Of a DNA stretch of 64,000 nucleotides, positions 1-11,568 are shown one piece after another. The translations under genes were made by a program, and so were the position numbers. A model generated the notes under the pieces. It was not told where the DNA came from, did no database searches, and saw nothing but the letters and a program-made list of their open reading frames with translations. This stretch comes from Daedaleopsis sinensis (lineage: Eukaryota > Basidiomycota > Agaricomycetes > Polyporales > Polyporaceae). The stretch lies in assembly GCA_033807695.1 (NCBI GenBank), contig CM066302.1, positions 2,976,001 to 3,040,000 of the forward strand, written 5' to 3'. Positions within the stretch are counted from its first letter, which is position 1. Each line of letters opens with the position of its first letter.

Positions 1-1069
1 GCGCGAGCACGACTTCGGGAACGGGCCCGTCTACCTCGACCCGAGCTCCTTCGCCTCCGACAGCGCGCGGAACTCGAGCGAGATGGACGCGCGGCGGACC
101 GAAGATACAGAGACAACGGAGACGGACGTGACCGACGCCACGCACCGCGCCCTCCCCGCGGGCCTGTACGACGCCGACCGCTCGGGCGGCGGGACCGACG
201 GCGAGCAGGACTACGGCCAGGGCCATGAGCGCGGGTACTCGTACGGACAGCCACCCCCGCTCGTGCACTCGCGGCCGAACAGCCGCACAAGCCTCCGCCC
301 GGGCAACCCCACGCCCCCCAGCACGCATTCGCGGGCGACCACCCCCTCGCACTCGCGCGCGGGCTCGCTGCTGACCGTGCCCGTCCCGCGCACGCGGCGC
401 CCCCGCGACGCGGACGAGTCCTTCGCGGAGAAGCTCGAGACGCGCTGGCTGAAGGGCCTGTCGTACGGCTCGGGGCTCTTCGTGCACCCGCCGTCCGCGC
501 AGAACGGGCTGACGTGCGCGTGTGTGCTGTTCTGGGCCGGGTTCGTCATGCCGTGGTGCTGGCTCATCGGCGGGTGGCTGCTCACGCGCGCGGGGGACGT
601 GCCCGAGGAGGAGCGGGGCCCGTTGCTCCCCGTCTGGCGTGTGGACCGGCGGAGGGACGCGCGCGCGAATGCGAAGACGCGGAGACGGGACGCGGACTCG
701 GACTCGGGGCGGAGGGAGGTTGCTAAGGCGGGGGACGGGAACGCCGCGGAGGAGACGGGCTTGGGTGTCAAGGAGGGCAAGAGGCCCGACAGGCCCGCGC
801 CACGGGCAGACAACGACAACGCTAGGGATGCGGCGGAGCGACGGACAAAGTTCAAGTCGTGGTATCCCCTCCTCGCTCCCTCTGTCGAGTCGCTCGCGCC
901 GTCGGACAGGAGCGGGGGGTCGATGCGCAGGCTGAAGAGGTACTGGCCGAGCTCGAGGAGAATCGACCCTTGGATCCGGAAGTGCCGAATCGCTGCCGCG
1001 GTGAGCGGAGTACTGATATTTGTGGCGTTCGTTGTCGCGATAGTGTTCGTTGTTCTATTGCATGCTTGA
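1..1069 (+). CDS. C-terminal part of a Ser/Arg-rich membrane protein (5' end outside window)
   Basis: The reading frame is open from base 2 through the first in-frame ATG at 83, so the gene starts upstream of the window and only its C-terminal ~355 codons are seen. The first two thirds are low-complexity, charged and Ser/Pro/Arg-rich, typical of a disordered cytoplasmic region. A segment around 430-590 encodes FAEKLETRWLKGLSYGSGLF followed by a hydrophobic stretch containing MPWCWLIGGWLL, a probable membrane or membrane-associated segment. The last ~25 residues are a second strongly hydrophobic helix ending five residues or fewer from the stop, so the protein looks tail-anchored or multi-pass. 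No enzymatic domain is recognisable. Similar Ser-rich proteins with a terminal helix are common in basidiomycetes, but I cannot assign a function. Confidence 0.7.
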   Translation, partial: REHDFGNGPVYLDPSSFASDSARNSSEMDARRTEDTETTETDVTDATHRALPAGLYDADRSGGGTDGEQDYGQGHERGYSYGQPPPLVHSRPNSRTSLRPGNPTPPSTHSRATTPSHSRAGSLLTVPVPRTRRPRDADESFAEKLETRWLKGLSYGSGLFVHPPSAQNGLTCACVLFWAGFVMPWCWLIGGWLLTRAGDVPEEERGPLLPVWRVDRRRDARANAKTRRRDADSDSGRREVAKAGDGNAAEETGLGVKEGKRPDRPAPRADNDNARDAAERRTKFKSWYPLLAPSVESLAPSDRSGGSMRRLKRYWPSSRRIDPWIRKCRIAAAVSGVLIFVAFVVAIVFVVLLHA

Positions 1070-1386
1070 CGATGCGGTATGATTGTGGAAACTACGATGC
1101 GTGTCCACATTTGACGCGGTTGCCACCCTCCTGAACAGTGTTACATCGCTTCGGACGTTTGCTGCCAGGTCAGTGGGATGTACGTATGTATGTATATATG
1201 TATCAATAGGCTTCTATGAAGTTGTTGTCACAACCCTCCCAACACTCGATGCGAATAATTCTCAACGATCTTACGGATGTGTTTCGGGTACGTACAGTTC
1301 GAGCGTGTCCGTCAATAAACGAAACATCTTCGTGAAGAACTTGTGCCCCGAGCAATCCTGCCTACGACAATGATACGAGAAGGTCT
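1070..1386. other. Intergenic, convergent 3' ends
   Basis: The plus-strand membrane protein gene and the minus-strand hydrolase gene end toward each other here. There is a short (GTAT)n-like run near 1182-1202 and no ORF that looks coding. I see no RNA gene or repeat. Confidence 0.6.
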
Positions 1387-3140
1387 TCAAAGAAGAGCCT
1401 TCTGTTGCCCGTAACGTGGGCCTAGAAACTCGTGCAGCTCCCTGGCTATGAGAGGGATCAGTACTGCATTGTCCAATATCTTCACCTTAGCTGCGTATGA
1501 CGCACCGAATTCTCCAGGAGCCTCCTGCGGGATCAAATGGCCCGAATCGAGCAGGCGGACATGGGACGAGTTGACGGTCCGCCTCCAGGCGAGCATCCGT
1601 CGTATCTCCCTATCACTAAAGGAGTAGAGCGTGAGCGGTCAACGAAGCGCGATGTGGCCAGGACTGGGGCACTGACTTGGGCGGGAGTTTGTCCGCCATG
1701 ACCCAGCGTGTTTCGACGCTCTCGTCGAGCTGCGCGAGCAGCTCGAACGTCTCGTACGTGGCGTACTCCTCGGTGAAGCACGCCGCCTCCTGCACGCCGG
1801 GCATCTTGAGCTTCACCTGCCCGTCCGCGGCGTCGTAGAGGCCGCACTGGACGTAGACGTCGAGCGCTTTCGGGTCCCAGGCCTGGAAGAACGGGGTCGC
1901 GGCGAAGGCCTTGCGCGCCTCGGCTCTGTTGGTGTTGCAATTGAGTGTGGGCGGATGACTATGGGGTATGTTATCTTATGTAGGGGGGAATGACGTACCG
2001 CGAAGGCCACCCGTCTCGTCTCTGGACGGCGCCTTTGACGTGTACCTGGACCCCTTCCGTCGTGGTGGTCTGTTCTTGGAGCATTGGTCTAATCATGGCA
2101 TCGAGCATGAAGAGAGATTTGAGTAGCTGGGGATGGTCGATCGCAGCGCGTGTTCTAGGACAGAGTTCGTTGAGCAAGGACGGCATTTGTGATATACTAC
2201 GGCTTGGATATACGTACACGGTAGCACCCCCGAACGAATGCCCGACGGCAACCAGATTGCGCGACACGAGTCCTCGGGCCTTGCGTGATTCCGCTTCGCT
2301 ATCGCTGAGGCGAGACAGATGTGTCGGCAGCGGATCCCCCGAGGCCGACGCAGGCAGATAGTGCAACAGGAAGTGCAGAATATCGCGGCTGTTGTCCCGC
2401 CAGTCATCTGCATCGCCGTCAGTCCCGCAAGCCCCTAAAAACATGCCAGAGGTCGTTCGTACAGATACCGCCGAGCGCGTCGCGATTGATTAGGGCCGAG
2501 TCACCATGATTCGCCGCTTCCCATGACCAGACCTCGTCGATCGTGTAGTTTGCCTGCGAGCCGTACTCCGCCAAAAGGCGTTCGAGCCCGGGTTCCCAGA
2601 TCTGCGTGCGACGTTGTCAATCTGTCACTTCACCTAGCAGGGGAGAGCAGGCCGTACCTCCTTCGGGAAGCCGTTCGCATGCGACATGAACAGCGTGACG
2701 CCCTTCCTCGTGCCCGTGCCCGTTCGTGTGTCCAGGTCCTTCCGGACGTAGCGGTTCACGCAGTTCCACATCGGCTTCCTGTTACGAGGCAGATCATCCA
2801 ATCTCCCGCACCACTGGTCCTCCTTCGTCGCGAGGAGTGCGGCGACGGTCTGCGCAGCCGCCGCCTTGAATTCGTCCTTGTTGGGCGTCCATTGGGGCAG
2901 GGCAGGGATCGGGACAAACGGGGTCATCCGCGGGTACGCCGCAGGGACGATGTGCGTCGAGAGCGTGTACCATTCGTCTATTAGGGACTTGCGGGGTGGA
3001 GAGGGCAGCGCGGGCGGGCTGCCGTGCGCTGGAGGGGTCTCTAGCGGGAGGAGGGGGATCGGGTTACATGTGGGCAAGTCGAACGGTTCCGGGGGTGGAA
3101 ACGTGGACACGTTCGGGTTAGATGAGCCAAAGTCGTGCAT
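1387..3140 (-). CDS. Alpha/beta hydrolase, fungal Lpx1-like type
   Basis: A serine hydrolase of the alpha/beta fold, perhaps peroxisomal or lipid-directed like yeast Lpx1; the substrate is unknown. It has six exons. Exon 1 (3140-2658) encodes a Pro-rich N-terminus and the oxyanion-hole region HANGFPKE. Exon 2 starts at 2601 with IWEPGLE. A 61-nt intron precedes DDWRDNSRDI, and the nucleophile elbow GHSFGG is encoded near 2240. Later exons carry RKAFAATPFFQAWDP and, close to the C-terminus, DSGHLIPQEAP with the likely catalytic His. All junctions use GT-AG and restore frame, so the gene looks functional. The start at 3140 is the first ATG that opens the conserved frame. There is no obvious C-terminal SKL-type signal (it ends QQKALL), so a peroxisomal location is not supported by the sequence. 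Confidence 0.88.
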
Positions 3141-3684
3141 GGTGTTGCCTCTAGTATATGGTCGTCGGAAGGCCGAAGAAGAACGGAGACACGAAGTCGA
3201 CCTGGAGGATGTCAATGATGCCTGCAGACTTAAGTGCTTTACTGGGTAGCAACCTCCGAACAACGAACATACCTCCTGTTAGTGCACTTTCTGGAGGCTC
3301 GCTGAAGTAGAACTCACCCTAACCGGTTACTGCGTATCCCGGCCGCAATGAGGCCTTCGGGATGACATATCACAGGCGCAGTGGACGTAACCGAGGGGAA
3401 GCAGCCGCGGAACTTGTAAGTGGCTAGCACTGCCACTGCCTAGCAGTCAATGACCCGGGAAAATCCGATAAGTGATCCTCTAAATGGCAGGCCGCTGCTG
3501 CACGCGGACTAGTACTCTCTAGCGAGTGTCGTCGCAGAACACCCGCGCGATATTCGAATGAAGTGGTGTTCACGCATGTATCACAGCTTGCGGTATGATA
3601 GGAAGACAATCGCAACAAACAGTACAACATGATGACAACTTCTAGCAAGCCTTGCCTAGCGTCCCCAGCGATAACGTATCCAGT
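3141..3684. other. Intergenic between hydrolase promoter and SerRS 3' end
   Basis: This holds the upstream region of the hydrolase gene and the 3' flank of the SerRS gene, both transcribed to the left. Only short unsupported ORFs are present. I see no tRNA, repeat or transposon trace. Confidence 0.55.
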
Positions 3685-5352
3685 CTATGCCTGTTTGCGT
3701 TGAAGGCTCTTCGGCAGCTCCTTCACCCAGGGCAGGAAATCACGCCCCTGCATGTATGGTCGGAGGACTTCCGGGATCACGAGACCCTGCGGCGTATTTC
3801 AGATCGAAGGACACATACTCCAAACGGGTAGATCTCACCTCGGCGGTCTGGTAGTTCTCGACAACACAGCACAGCGCACGCTCTGTTGCGCAGAGCGTGC
3901 CGTTCAGCATGTGGACGTACACCTTGCGCGTCTGGTCCTTGCTCTTCAGGCCACAGCGCACCTCAAGCCTTCGGCTCTCTGGCGTCGTAATCAGCTACAC
4001 AACATACGGTCGCGACCAGTCGCACTCACGGTAGTCTGTGCAGTTCGAACACGACACGAGCTCCTTGTACCCGCCCTGGAATGGGAACCACGCCTCGAGG
4101 TCGTACTTCTGCGCCGCGGCCAGGTTGAGCGCGCCCGAGACGATCGCGACGACGCGGTACGGGATCTTGAGGCTCTGGTAGAACTCCTCCGAGGTCGCGA
4201 CCATCTGGTCGAGCATCTCCCAGCTCTTCTCGGGCTCGGTGATGCAGAACTGCTCGACCTTCTCGAACTGGTGCACGCGGAAGATGCCCCACATGTCGCG
4301 CCCGGCGGAGCCCGCCTCCTTGCGGAAGCACGTCGAGTAGCCGGCGTACTTGACGGGGAGCTGCTCGCCCGGCTTCTCGAACCACTCGTCCGAGTGCATC
4401 GCGGAGATGGGCTGCTCCGAGGTCGCGATGAGGTATTTCTCATCGTCGGCGGCGATGACCTTGTACAGCTCCTCGTCGAACTGCTCGAGCTGTGCGGTCT
4501 TGCCCATGACGTCGCGGTTCATCATGAACGGCGGCTGGATCTTCTTGTACTGCTTTTTCCGCAGGAAGTCGAGTCCGTACGAGATGAGGGCTTGGTTCAG
4601 GTCGACACCGTCGTTCGTGAGGAAGTACCCTCGGTGTCCGGTGATCTTGGCACCTGCTCTCCGTCGGTATGATATCACAGGTAGGCTGTAGAGGGAACAT
4701 ACCTCGCTCGAGATCCATCGCATCTAGGCGAAGGAGAACTTCGTGATGCGGCATGATATCGGTCTTCTTCTCGACTTCCTTGCCCTCTGGATGCCAGGTC
4801 CGGAGAGTCTTGTTGTCGTCCTACTGCCGTCTCTCAGAAAGATCAGTCTGGCCAAACTGTGACTGGCGTACCTCTGTCATGCTGACTGGAACGTTCTTGC
4901 CAACAATGTTTCCGGCGTTCGAGGCCTTCTGGCGCATGACCGCCTCCAGCTCTTTCGCCTCCGCACGTTTCGCGAGCACCTGTGCGTCGATATCCTTCTT
5001 CTTGGCGACAAGTTCATCTGCATTCTCTTTTGCCTTCGATCATGACTCAGATCTCATGTGAACCTTCCATGGTGAATATGGCACGCACCTTCTTCTTTGC
5101 TGCAATCTCTTTTTGCACACTATTTACGCTTTTCGCCAGGTTGTTTGCTTCAAAGTCGACTGCGGGCGGCAACCTGATTGGAGATGGGTCTTTTGATACG
5201 AATTGAGGCGACTTACGCTTGACCCAGTCGGTGTACATCTGGATGACCTCGTCAACGAGCTCGACCGAGAGGCCACGTTTCCGCTGCGACTCGCGAATTT
5301 CCTCCGCATTGCCCCCCTTGTTGTCGATGAAGTGTAGGACGTCGAGAGTCAT
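3685..5352 (-). CDS. SES1: Seryl-tRNA synthetase, cytosolic
   Basis: A class II aminoacyl-tRNA synthetase charging tRNA-Ser in the cytosol. Exon 1 gives [15 protein letters not shown] and [18 protein letters not shown]. The next exons form the N-terminal coiled-coil arm ([19 protein letters not shown], then [16 protein letters not shown]). The catalytic core follows: [38 protein letters not shown], and motif 2 around [20 protein letters not shown]. The 3' exon contains the motif 3 region ([20 protein letters not shown]) and ends with a short basic tail QRKQA. All introns are short GT-AG. No mitochondrial presequence is visible, consistent with the cytosolic enzyme. It is divergently arranged with SET1 across ~700 bp. 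Confidence 0.97.
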
Positions 5353-6066
5353 GGTGGCGTTATACTGGTCAGTGTAGGGGCGGTTGCTCCGTGGTTATAC
5401 GTGAACGATACGAGTCAATTCGAGTCAGAGTCGTGTGCAGACCAGTGCAGCTTTGGCAGAAGGAGAGTATAAGTTCCGGAGTTATCGATTCCTGGCACCT
5501 GCATAGATCTTGGGTGATTGGTGGATCTAATCTTATCATGGTTGCTAGACGAGATCGAGTCAGATCTCCAGTTGGAACTCCGCGCAGCTCCGACGTTGGA
5601 CGGAGGGAGCGTGGCCGTGTTTGCGACGCTGATTCGCCATCCTCGATGTTCTCTGCTCTTCCGCTTGCGACAGACTCCTGAAGGCTGATTCCTGAGAGAT
5701 GGACGCTCATGTGCTGGCCTGATGGCTTCGGGAGGGTTGCGCAGCGGTGGGCGGTGGAAAGGCAGGGAACTGGTGGGATTGCTTTTACTCAGTATTGTGG
5801 GAGACGCGGTGCGGTCCAAACCAAATGTGCTTGTGAGCGAGTAGCGGGAAAAAAGTCGAACAATTGGACGACGTACGTACTGTGATTCACGAGTGAATTG
5901 AGTGAACATGGCCCACAAGAGGGAAAGACAAAGTTGAGGTCCCCGAAGATGTCGCACAAGGGCGCGAAGTTGCAAGGGCGATGCCGCTTGACCCACGACC
6001 ACCACCTCCGCCACGACTCTCTGACCTCCCTCCCTCTCTCCTCCTTCCATCCCCCGCTGCTCGTCC
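5353..6066. promoter_or_regulatory. Divergent SerRS / SET1 promoter region
   Basis: About 714 bp separate two outward-pointing start codons. The last ~60 bp before the SET1 ATG (about 6005-6066) form a nearly pure pyrimidine tract with repeated CTCC/CCTC, a usual leader of basidiomycete genes. No ORF here looks coding and no TATA box is convincing. Confidence 0.55.
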
Positions 6067-9000
6067 ATGTCGGGCAAGGCCCCGCCACGAGCCCCTCGTG
6101 CGCTGCTAAATTCTCTCCATGGATCACCCGTAGTCTCGGCTGCCTCGTCTTCATCCTCAGCTCCTCCCAACGCGTCTTCAACCTCGCGAATAGGAGCGAC
6201 CCCGCCCACAGGTCCCCGCAGCCTCCTCAACGGTCAAGGTGCGAGAGGCCGAGGAGGAAAACCGTACGTGAATGGCCACGCTGGCATCCCAACGGGGCCC
6301 GCGACGCCGTCCTCAGGGCCCTCGGCGCTCAAGGGCAAGCAAGTCGATGTTGGGTGGACGCAGCCGGGTAGTTCGAGTGGTGTAGGTGCCCTTTCGCCGG
6401 GCTGCAGGTAGAAGCGTAAGCTCATGGATATTCTTCGTCGTTCACAGGCACAAGCAAACGGTGCGGGCCCAAGTCGGGCTGCTCATCCACAGGAGCCTAC
6501 AGCGCTGCACGCACGACACCCCGCTATATCCTTCAAGCTGCGACCAGCCGCGTCTTCTTCAAGGCCACTCAATGGAGACGGCCCACATCGACCTTCGTCG
6601 CCACGCTTACGGGCGTTTGAGCCTCCGCCGCCAACGTCGGCGCCCCCGCCTCCGCCTCCTCCTACAGAACCTCCCCCGCCTCCACCTCCCCCTGCAACAG
6701 AACCGCCGCCTCCGCCTCCGCCCACGACCGAGCCTCCGCCACCACCCCCGCCGTTGGACGAGCCTCCTCCACCACCACCTCCAATATCAGAGCCTCCGCC
6801 CCCTCCAGACGACCCTCCTCCGCCTCCGCCCCCACCTGCATCTGCGCCTCCATTACCTCCATCATTACCTCCATCATTACCTCCACCCCCTCCGCCTCCC
6901 TCACTTCTACCTCCGTTACCATTCGGTGCTTCCTTTCCTCCCCCACCCTCTTCGCCCCCACCTCTTCCTCCAGATTTCCCTCCTCCGATGCCGTCCACTT
7001 CTGCGCTACGGTTACCGCCTACTGGACCGCGACGAGATCCATTCACAGGGCTCTATAAGCCCCCGACGATACATCGCTTCCCTCCGCAAATCCCTACGGC
7101 ACCTCGTGCTCACCGTCCCCCGAGTCCACCTCTGCCGCCACCACCTCCCTCGGAGCCACCGCCGCCTCGGCCTCCATCACCCGTCTTATACTCCCTTCCT
7201 CCTCTACCACCATGGCCGCCGGCTCCGTCCGAGTTCCCATCAGGTAAGAACTGGAAGGTGCTGTTCGACTACATGGCGGACAAGGATCGCGAAGGGCAGT
7301 TCCGGGCGCTCGCAGAGAAGCTGCGCGAGAAGGGCTTGGATCAGGGTGAAAACCCGCGAGTCAAGGGAAAGGGGAAAGGAAAGGAGATCATCGTGCGGTA
7401 TAACGGTGAAGTGATCGACGGTGAGCACGAAACGGTGATCCGAGATCCGAGGAGAGAGACGAAGGTTAAGAGACCACCCACCATGCGGCCCTTGAGAACG
7501 GAGGTGCATCAATGCAAGTATGAGGTATATGCGATATCCATCTTCTTGTGGAAGTGTTCTGACCTGACGAATCCTAGCACGACGCCAACTCCGTCGGACC
7601 AGAACCAACGACCGTCCTTGTCCTGGGCATTCCTTCTCTTATGCCAAATCAACACATTCGACGGCATTTCGGCGCGCACGGGAACATCATGTCCTTTGAA
7701 CCGCAAATTGACAAGTCGAATGGTGCCGCGCTTGGTATCGTGTCCATCCGTTACGCCACTCAAGAGGAAGCGAAGAAGTGCGTGGAATCTGAGCATGGGA
7801 AGAAGCTGTCGCTCGCCATTCCTAATGCTGGAGAGGGTGAGGAGTTGAGAGTCGTTATGGACCGAGAAGGGAAACTGGTGAAAGCCGTCATGGCGGAGAT
7901 CGATAACCGCAGACGACAGGAACGGGAGGAGAAGCGCAAGCGCGAAAAGGAGAAGGAGGAGAAGGCGAATGCGCACCTGAAGCCGACCCCGACTTCGAGC
8001 GCGAGTCATACTCCCGTGCATGCCGTAAATCCTATTCACGCCAATAATCCCTGGCGAACGGCACTTCAAGGTGGTCCCATTCAAATTCCACCTCCGCGGC
8101 AGCAACACCATGCTCCTCGTCCTCCGCCCCCGAATATCCATCTTCCTATGCGCCCTCAACTCACCCCCATGCCAATGTCAATGTCAAACTCCCCAGCGCC
8201 CGTGCATATGCATGATAAAGGTAGCCCGCTTCCTGCAGGCACGCCGACAGGGCCTCGAAACGGCCCTGCACGCGTCCGCAGAGCGCACGGAGGTCCTATT
8301 AACGTCCGCGGGAGAGCTTCGCACGTTCTTCGAGCCGTTCCTCCTGGGAACATCCGTCCGCCAATACACTTATTCCCGAATGGCATCGAAGGCGGTCCCG
8401 TGCTTCCTCCTAGCATGCGTTTCGGGTTGACTAGTGAAGACGTGCCATCACCCCTTCCGCTACCGCCGTCCCGATCGCCTTCGCCAGTTTCAAGGAGGCC
8501 AGGGTACGGGCGCGCGGCGAAGAAGGTCGACTATGACGTTGTGAAGGCCGTCCTCGCGAAGAACGGGTTCGAGCACATCGCGATCGACGGCTATGTGGGG
8601 AATATTGGAGAGGAGGAGGTGCGGATGTTTCTGGCGGAGTTCCCCGTTGACCAGGTGCGTAGTGTATATCTTCGATCCGTCGTCCGCTGCTCAGTGCTCG
8701 TCCAACGTGCAGATACTCCGTGATCGACATAGTTGGTACGCGACCTTCAAGACCGGGGACTCCGCTCGCCGCGCGGCCCTTGTGCTCACGACGACCGGAC
8801 GGCGACTGGTGAACCACATGGTCTCCGTCACCGTCCGAGCTGCGCCGACGCACGTCCCGGCTGCTCACAAGACGTCTTGGACCGACGCCGAGCTGTTGGA
8901 GCAGGCAGAGCTGATCGTTCTGCGCGACCTTCGAAAGGTGTTCGAGAAGGACATCGTCGAGCGGCTCGTCGTTTCCCAAGTCAAGCGAGTGCTGAACGAG

Positions 9001-10625
9001 GAGCGGGCGAAGGCAGGTGTGCGCCCAGCTCAGGTTGCGGCCATGGTGGCGGACGGTCAGGTCGCCGATATCCCAGACGCCCTAGACCCGAAGTACCTGG
9101 ACCGGGCCGGGCTGCGTGGCCTGTCGTTTCGGAAGAAGCGGGCGCGGGAGGAGGTGGCCGCTGCTGTCTCTGTGGACTCACCTGGCGCGCCTGGGGTCGT
9201 CGACGAGGAAGAGGAGTTGGTGGTGGAGAGGCCAAAGAAGAAGGTGAAGAAGTCGAAGAAGGTCGTCATCGAAGAGAAGGTCGTCGAGTCGGAGGACGAG
9301 GACGCTGCTACCCTCGTGCCGCCCGTTGTGCCGCAGCGGAAGCGTGCGATGTCGGACGCCAGCGAGCTCGAAGTCCTTCCTGTCAAGAAGAAGGTTAAGA
9401 GCCAGAAGGCTCTCGAGGAAAAGCGCATCAAGAAGTCCAAAAAGGCCGTCGTCGCGGAGCCTGCGCCAGAGCCAAGAGCGACGAGTCTCTTCGACGACGA
9501 CGCCGTCCATCAGGTCATACCCGATTCTCTGTCCTTCGAACCACCTCCCGTCGCCGTCTACGACATCTCACCGTCGCCTCTCGCCTCTCCCGTTGCTCCT
9601 CCCATCGCTGTGCCCGACCTTCCTACTATCGACCCGATCTCCGAAGGTGTCTGCGAAGATGAAGAGGACATGTACTTCGCAAGGCTCGCGCTTGAACGCT
9701 CGCTCTTCGGCAAGTCTGCTCCGCCCCCGGAGGAGCCGGACCTCGAGCAGGATCTCGACGGCGAGGGCCCTCGGCCGTTCCGCAAGCATGTCACTGGCTC
9801 TGCGCGTTCGGAAGGGTACTACAAGATCTCGCACGCCGAGAAGTCAGCGTACGTCGCCCAGTACGCACTGCGCGGCATGACCGCCACCGTCGCTACCGAA
9901 GCGGAGCACGCGCCTCCTCCGCAGCCCACCGTCAATTCCTCGCGGTCGAATCGCGCCAACGCGCGGCGGCGCGCGCAGGGCCTGGAGGAGATCAACCAGG
10001 TCCAGCGCGCGATGGCGCTGTCCAAGGGAGAGGCGGCCGCGCCGGACTCGGTCAAGTACAACCAGCTCCAGACCCGGAAGAAGCATCTGCGGTTCGCGCG
10101 TTCGCCCATCCACGATTGGGGTCTGTACGCGATGGAGAAGATCAACCGCGGAGACTTGGTCATCGAGTATGTCGGCGAGGTCATCCGCGCACAGGTCGCC
10201 GACAAGCGCGAGAAGGCGTACGAGAGGCAGGGTATCGGTAGCAGCTACCTCTTCCGTATCGATGAGGACTTGGTGGTGGACGCGACGAAGAAGGGTAATC
10301 TTGGGTGCGTTCTGAGGTTTCTGCTTGAGGTGCTTGCTGATCGCTGACGATGCGCTGCACAGACGGCTTATCAACCATTCTTGCGACCCCAATTGCACTG
10401 CGAAGATCATCACGATCAGTGGCGAGAAGAAGATCGTGATCTACGCAAAGCAGGATATTGAACTCGGCAGTGAAATCACATATGGTGCGTGTCCTCGAAT
10501 GTCTTCGGTGCACTTGCTTGGTATTCATGTGCGCTCGCGTGCCTCCAGATTATCATTTCCCTATTGAACAGGACAAGATACCATGCCTGTGCGGCTCCGC
10601 AAAGTGTCGCGGGACTCTCAACTAG
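6067..10625 (+). CDS. SET1: Histone H3 lysine-4 methyltransferase SET1 (COMPASS catalytic subunit)
   Basis: The nuclear catalytic subunit of COMPASS, transferring methyl groups from S-adenosylmethionine to H3K4. Exons are 6067-6381, 6448-7524, 7578-8654, 8713-10304, 10363-10484 and 10549-10625. The N-terminus has a very long proline-rich tract (about 6620-7230). An RRM-like region follows ([20 protein letters not shown], then [12 protein letters not shown]) and a second RNA-binding-like segment ([16 protein letters not shown]). Then come an acidic/basic linker and the N-SET region ([18 protein letters not shown]). The SET domain has the [29 protein letters not shown] and EITYDYHFPIE motifs. 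The post-SET Cys cluster [13 protein letters not shown] ends the protein exactly as in the family. All catalytic motifs are intact and all splice sites are canonical. Confidence 0.96.
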
Positions 10626-11568
10626 AATTAGTATTACGCCGTACGTATGTTATGTACATGTGCCGGTGTCGCTTGCATCGCATACCCTGCTGTCGTCGTC
10701 TGCCATCGCCCCCTGCGTCGTTTCCCTCTTGACCTTGCCGTTACCTTCTCCCGCCCCCATTGCCATCGCTCTCACTGGAACTCGAATTGTCTGCATCCAC
10801 GACGACTCATTGCTGCACATCTGTATCTTTTATTGTAACGCATGTTCTATTACGCTCCCGCTTGCCGTGGTTTGGCTGGCAAGTCATAATGCAGTGGCAC
10901 ACATGGACGTGCGCGCGTTGGATGCCTTACCTGCCAATCCAGTGTGCGTACATGACAGTAGTTTCGCACCGTACAAGCCCGAACTGACCATGATACTCAA
11001 CCTCCCCCAAGTATGTGTAAAGAGTGCGATGGCGTACTACATTATCAGGGCAGGTATGTAGTCCTTAAGTTGACCTTCCTCTATGTGAAGGCCTCCTGCC
11101 ATTCACCATCATACCACCGTCGACATCCCTGGTCCACATTCTCTGGTGCAACCCCCCTGCCCCCACCCCACCCTCACTGCTGTTTTATCATGAGCAAATT
11201 CGCTCCGTTTCCAAGGTGCAATACAATCTCTTTGGATGGGGCGAGGATCCTACATCCCAATACATACCGCTTGTAGACCTATGGCTCGATGTCACAGAGC
11301 ATATTACAGCCGATACCATACCCTCCCCAGTGGACCTGTGGCGCGAGCAAGAGGTCATAGGGCGGTGAGGTGTCCGTCTCAAAATAATAGCTGCATTAGT
11401 TGACGTATGGCTCATAGTATAATCGAAAACGGCTTGGAACGGCGGATCGCCAGACCCTCCCAACCCTTGGCGAAATGATATGATACAAATGTTCCGCGGC
11501 GACCCCATTCGGCAGTCATGAGACGTTGTGCACAGCGGAGAGGAGGTATGCTCTAGACTGTACCTCGT
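10626..11568. other. Intergenic, convergent SET1 / ALDH7 3' flanks
   Basis: Nearly 950 bp between the stop of SET1 and the stop of the oppositely oriented ALDH7 gene. Several short open frames occur, but none has recognisable motifs or good splice partners. Probably 3' UTRs plus spacer. Confidence 0.5.

Noticed and set aside
211..1110. 299-codon minus-strand frame opposite the first gene
   Set aside because: It mirrors the GC-rich coding strand; composition is Arg/Ser-rich shadow sequence and the plus frame has real membrane segments.
6483..7046. Gly-rich minus-strand frame opposite the SET1 proline tract
   Set aside because: Poly-Gly is the expected antisense of poly-Pro codons; no start context or splice partners.
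6386..7414. 342-codon plus-strand frame rich in Leu/Arg/His within SET1
   Set aside because: It is the +2 reading of the CCN-rich proline tract. The proline frame joins the conserved SET1 exons through canonical splice sites.
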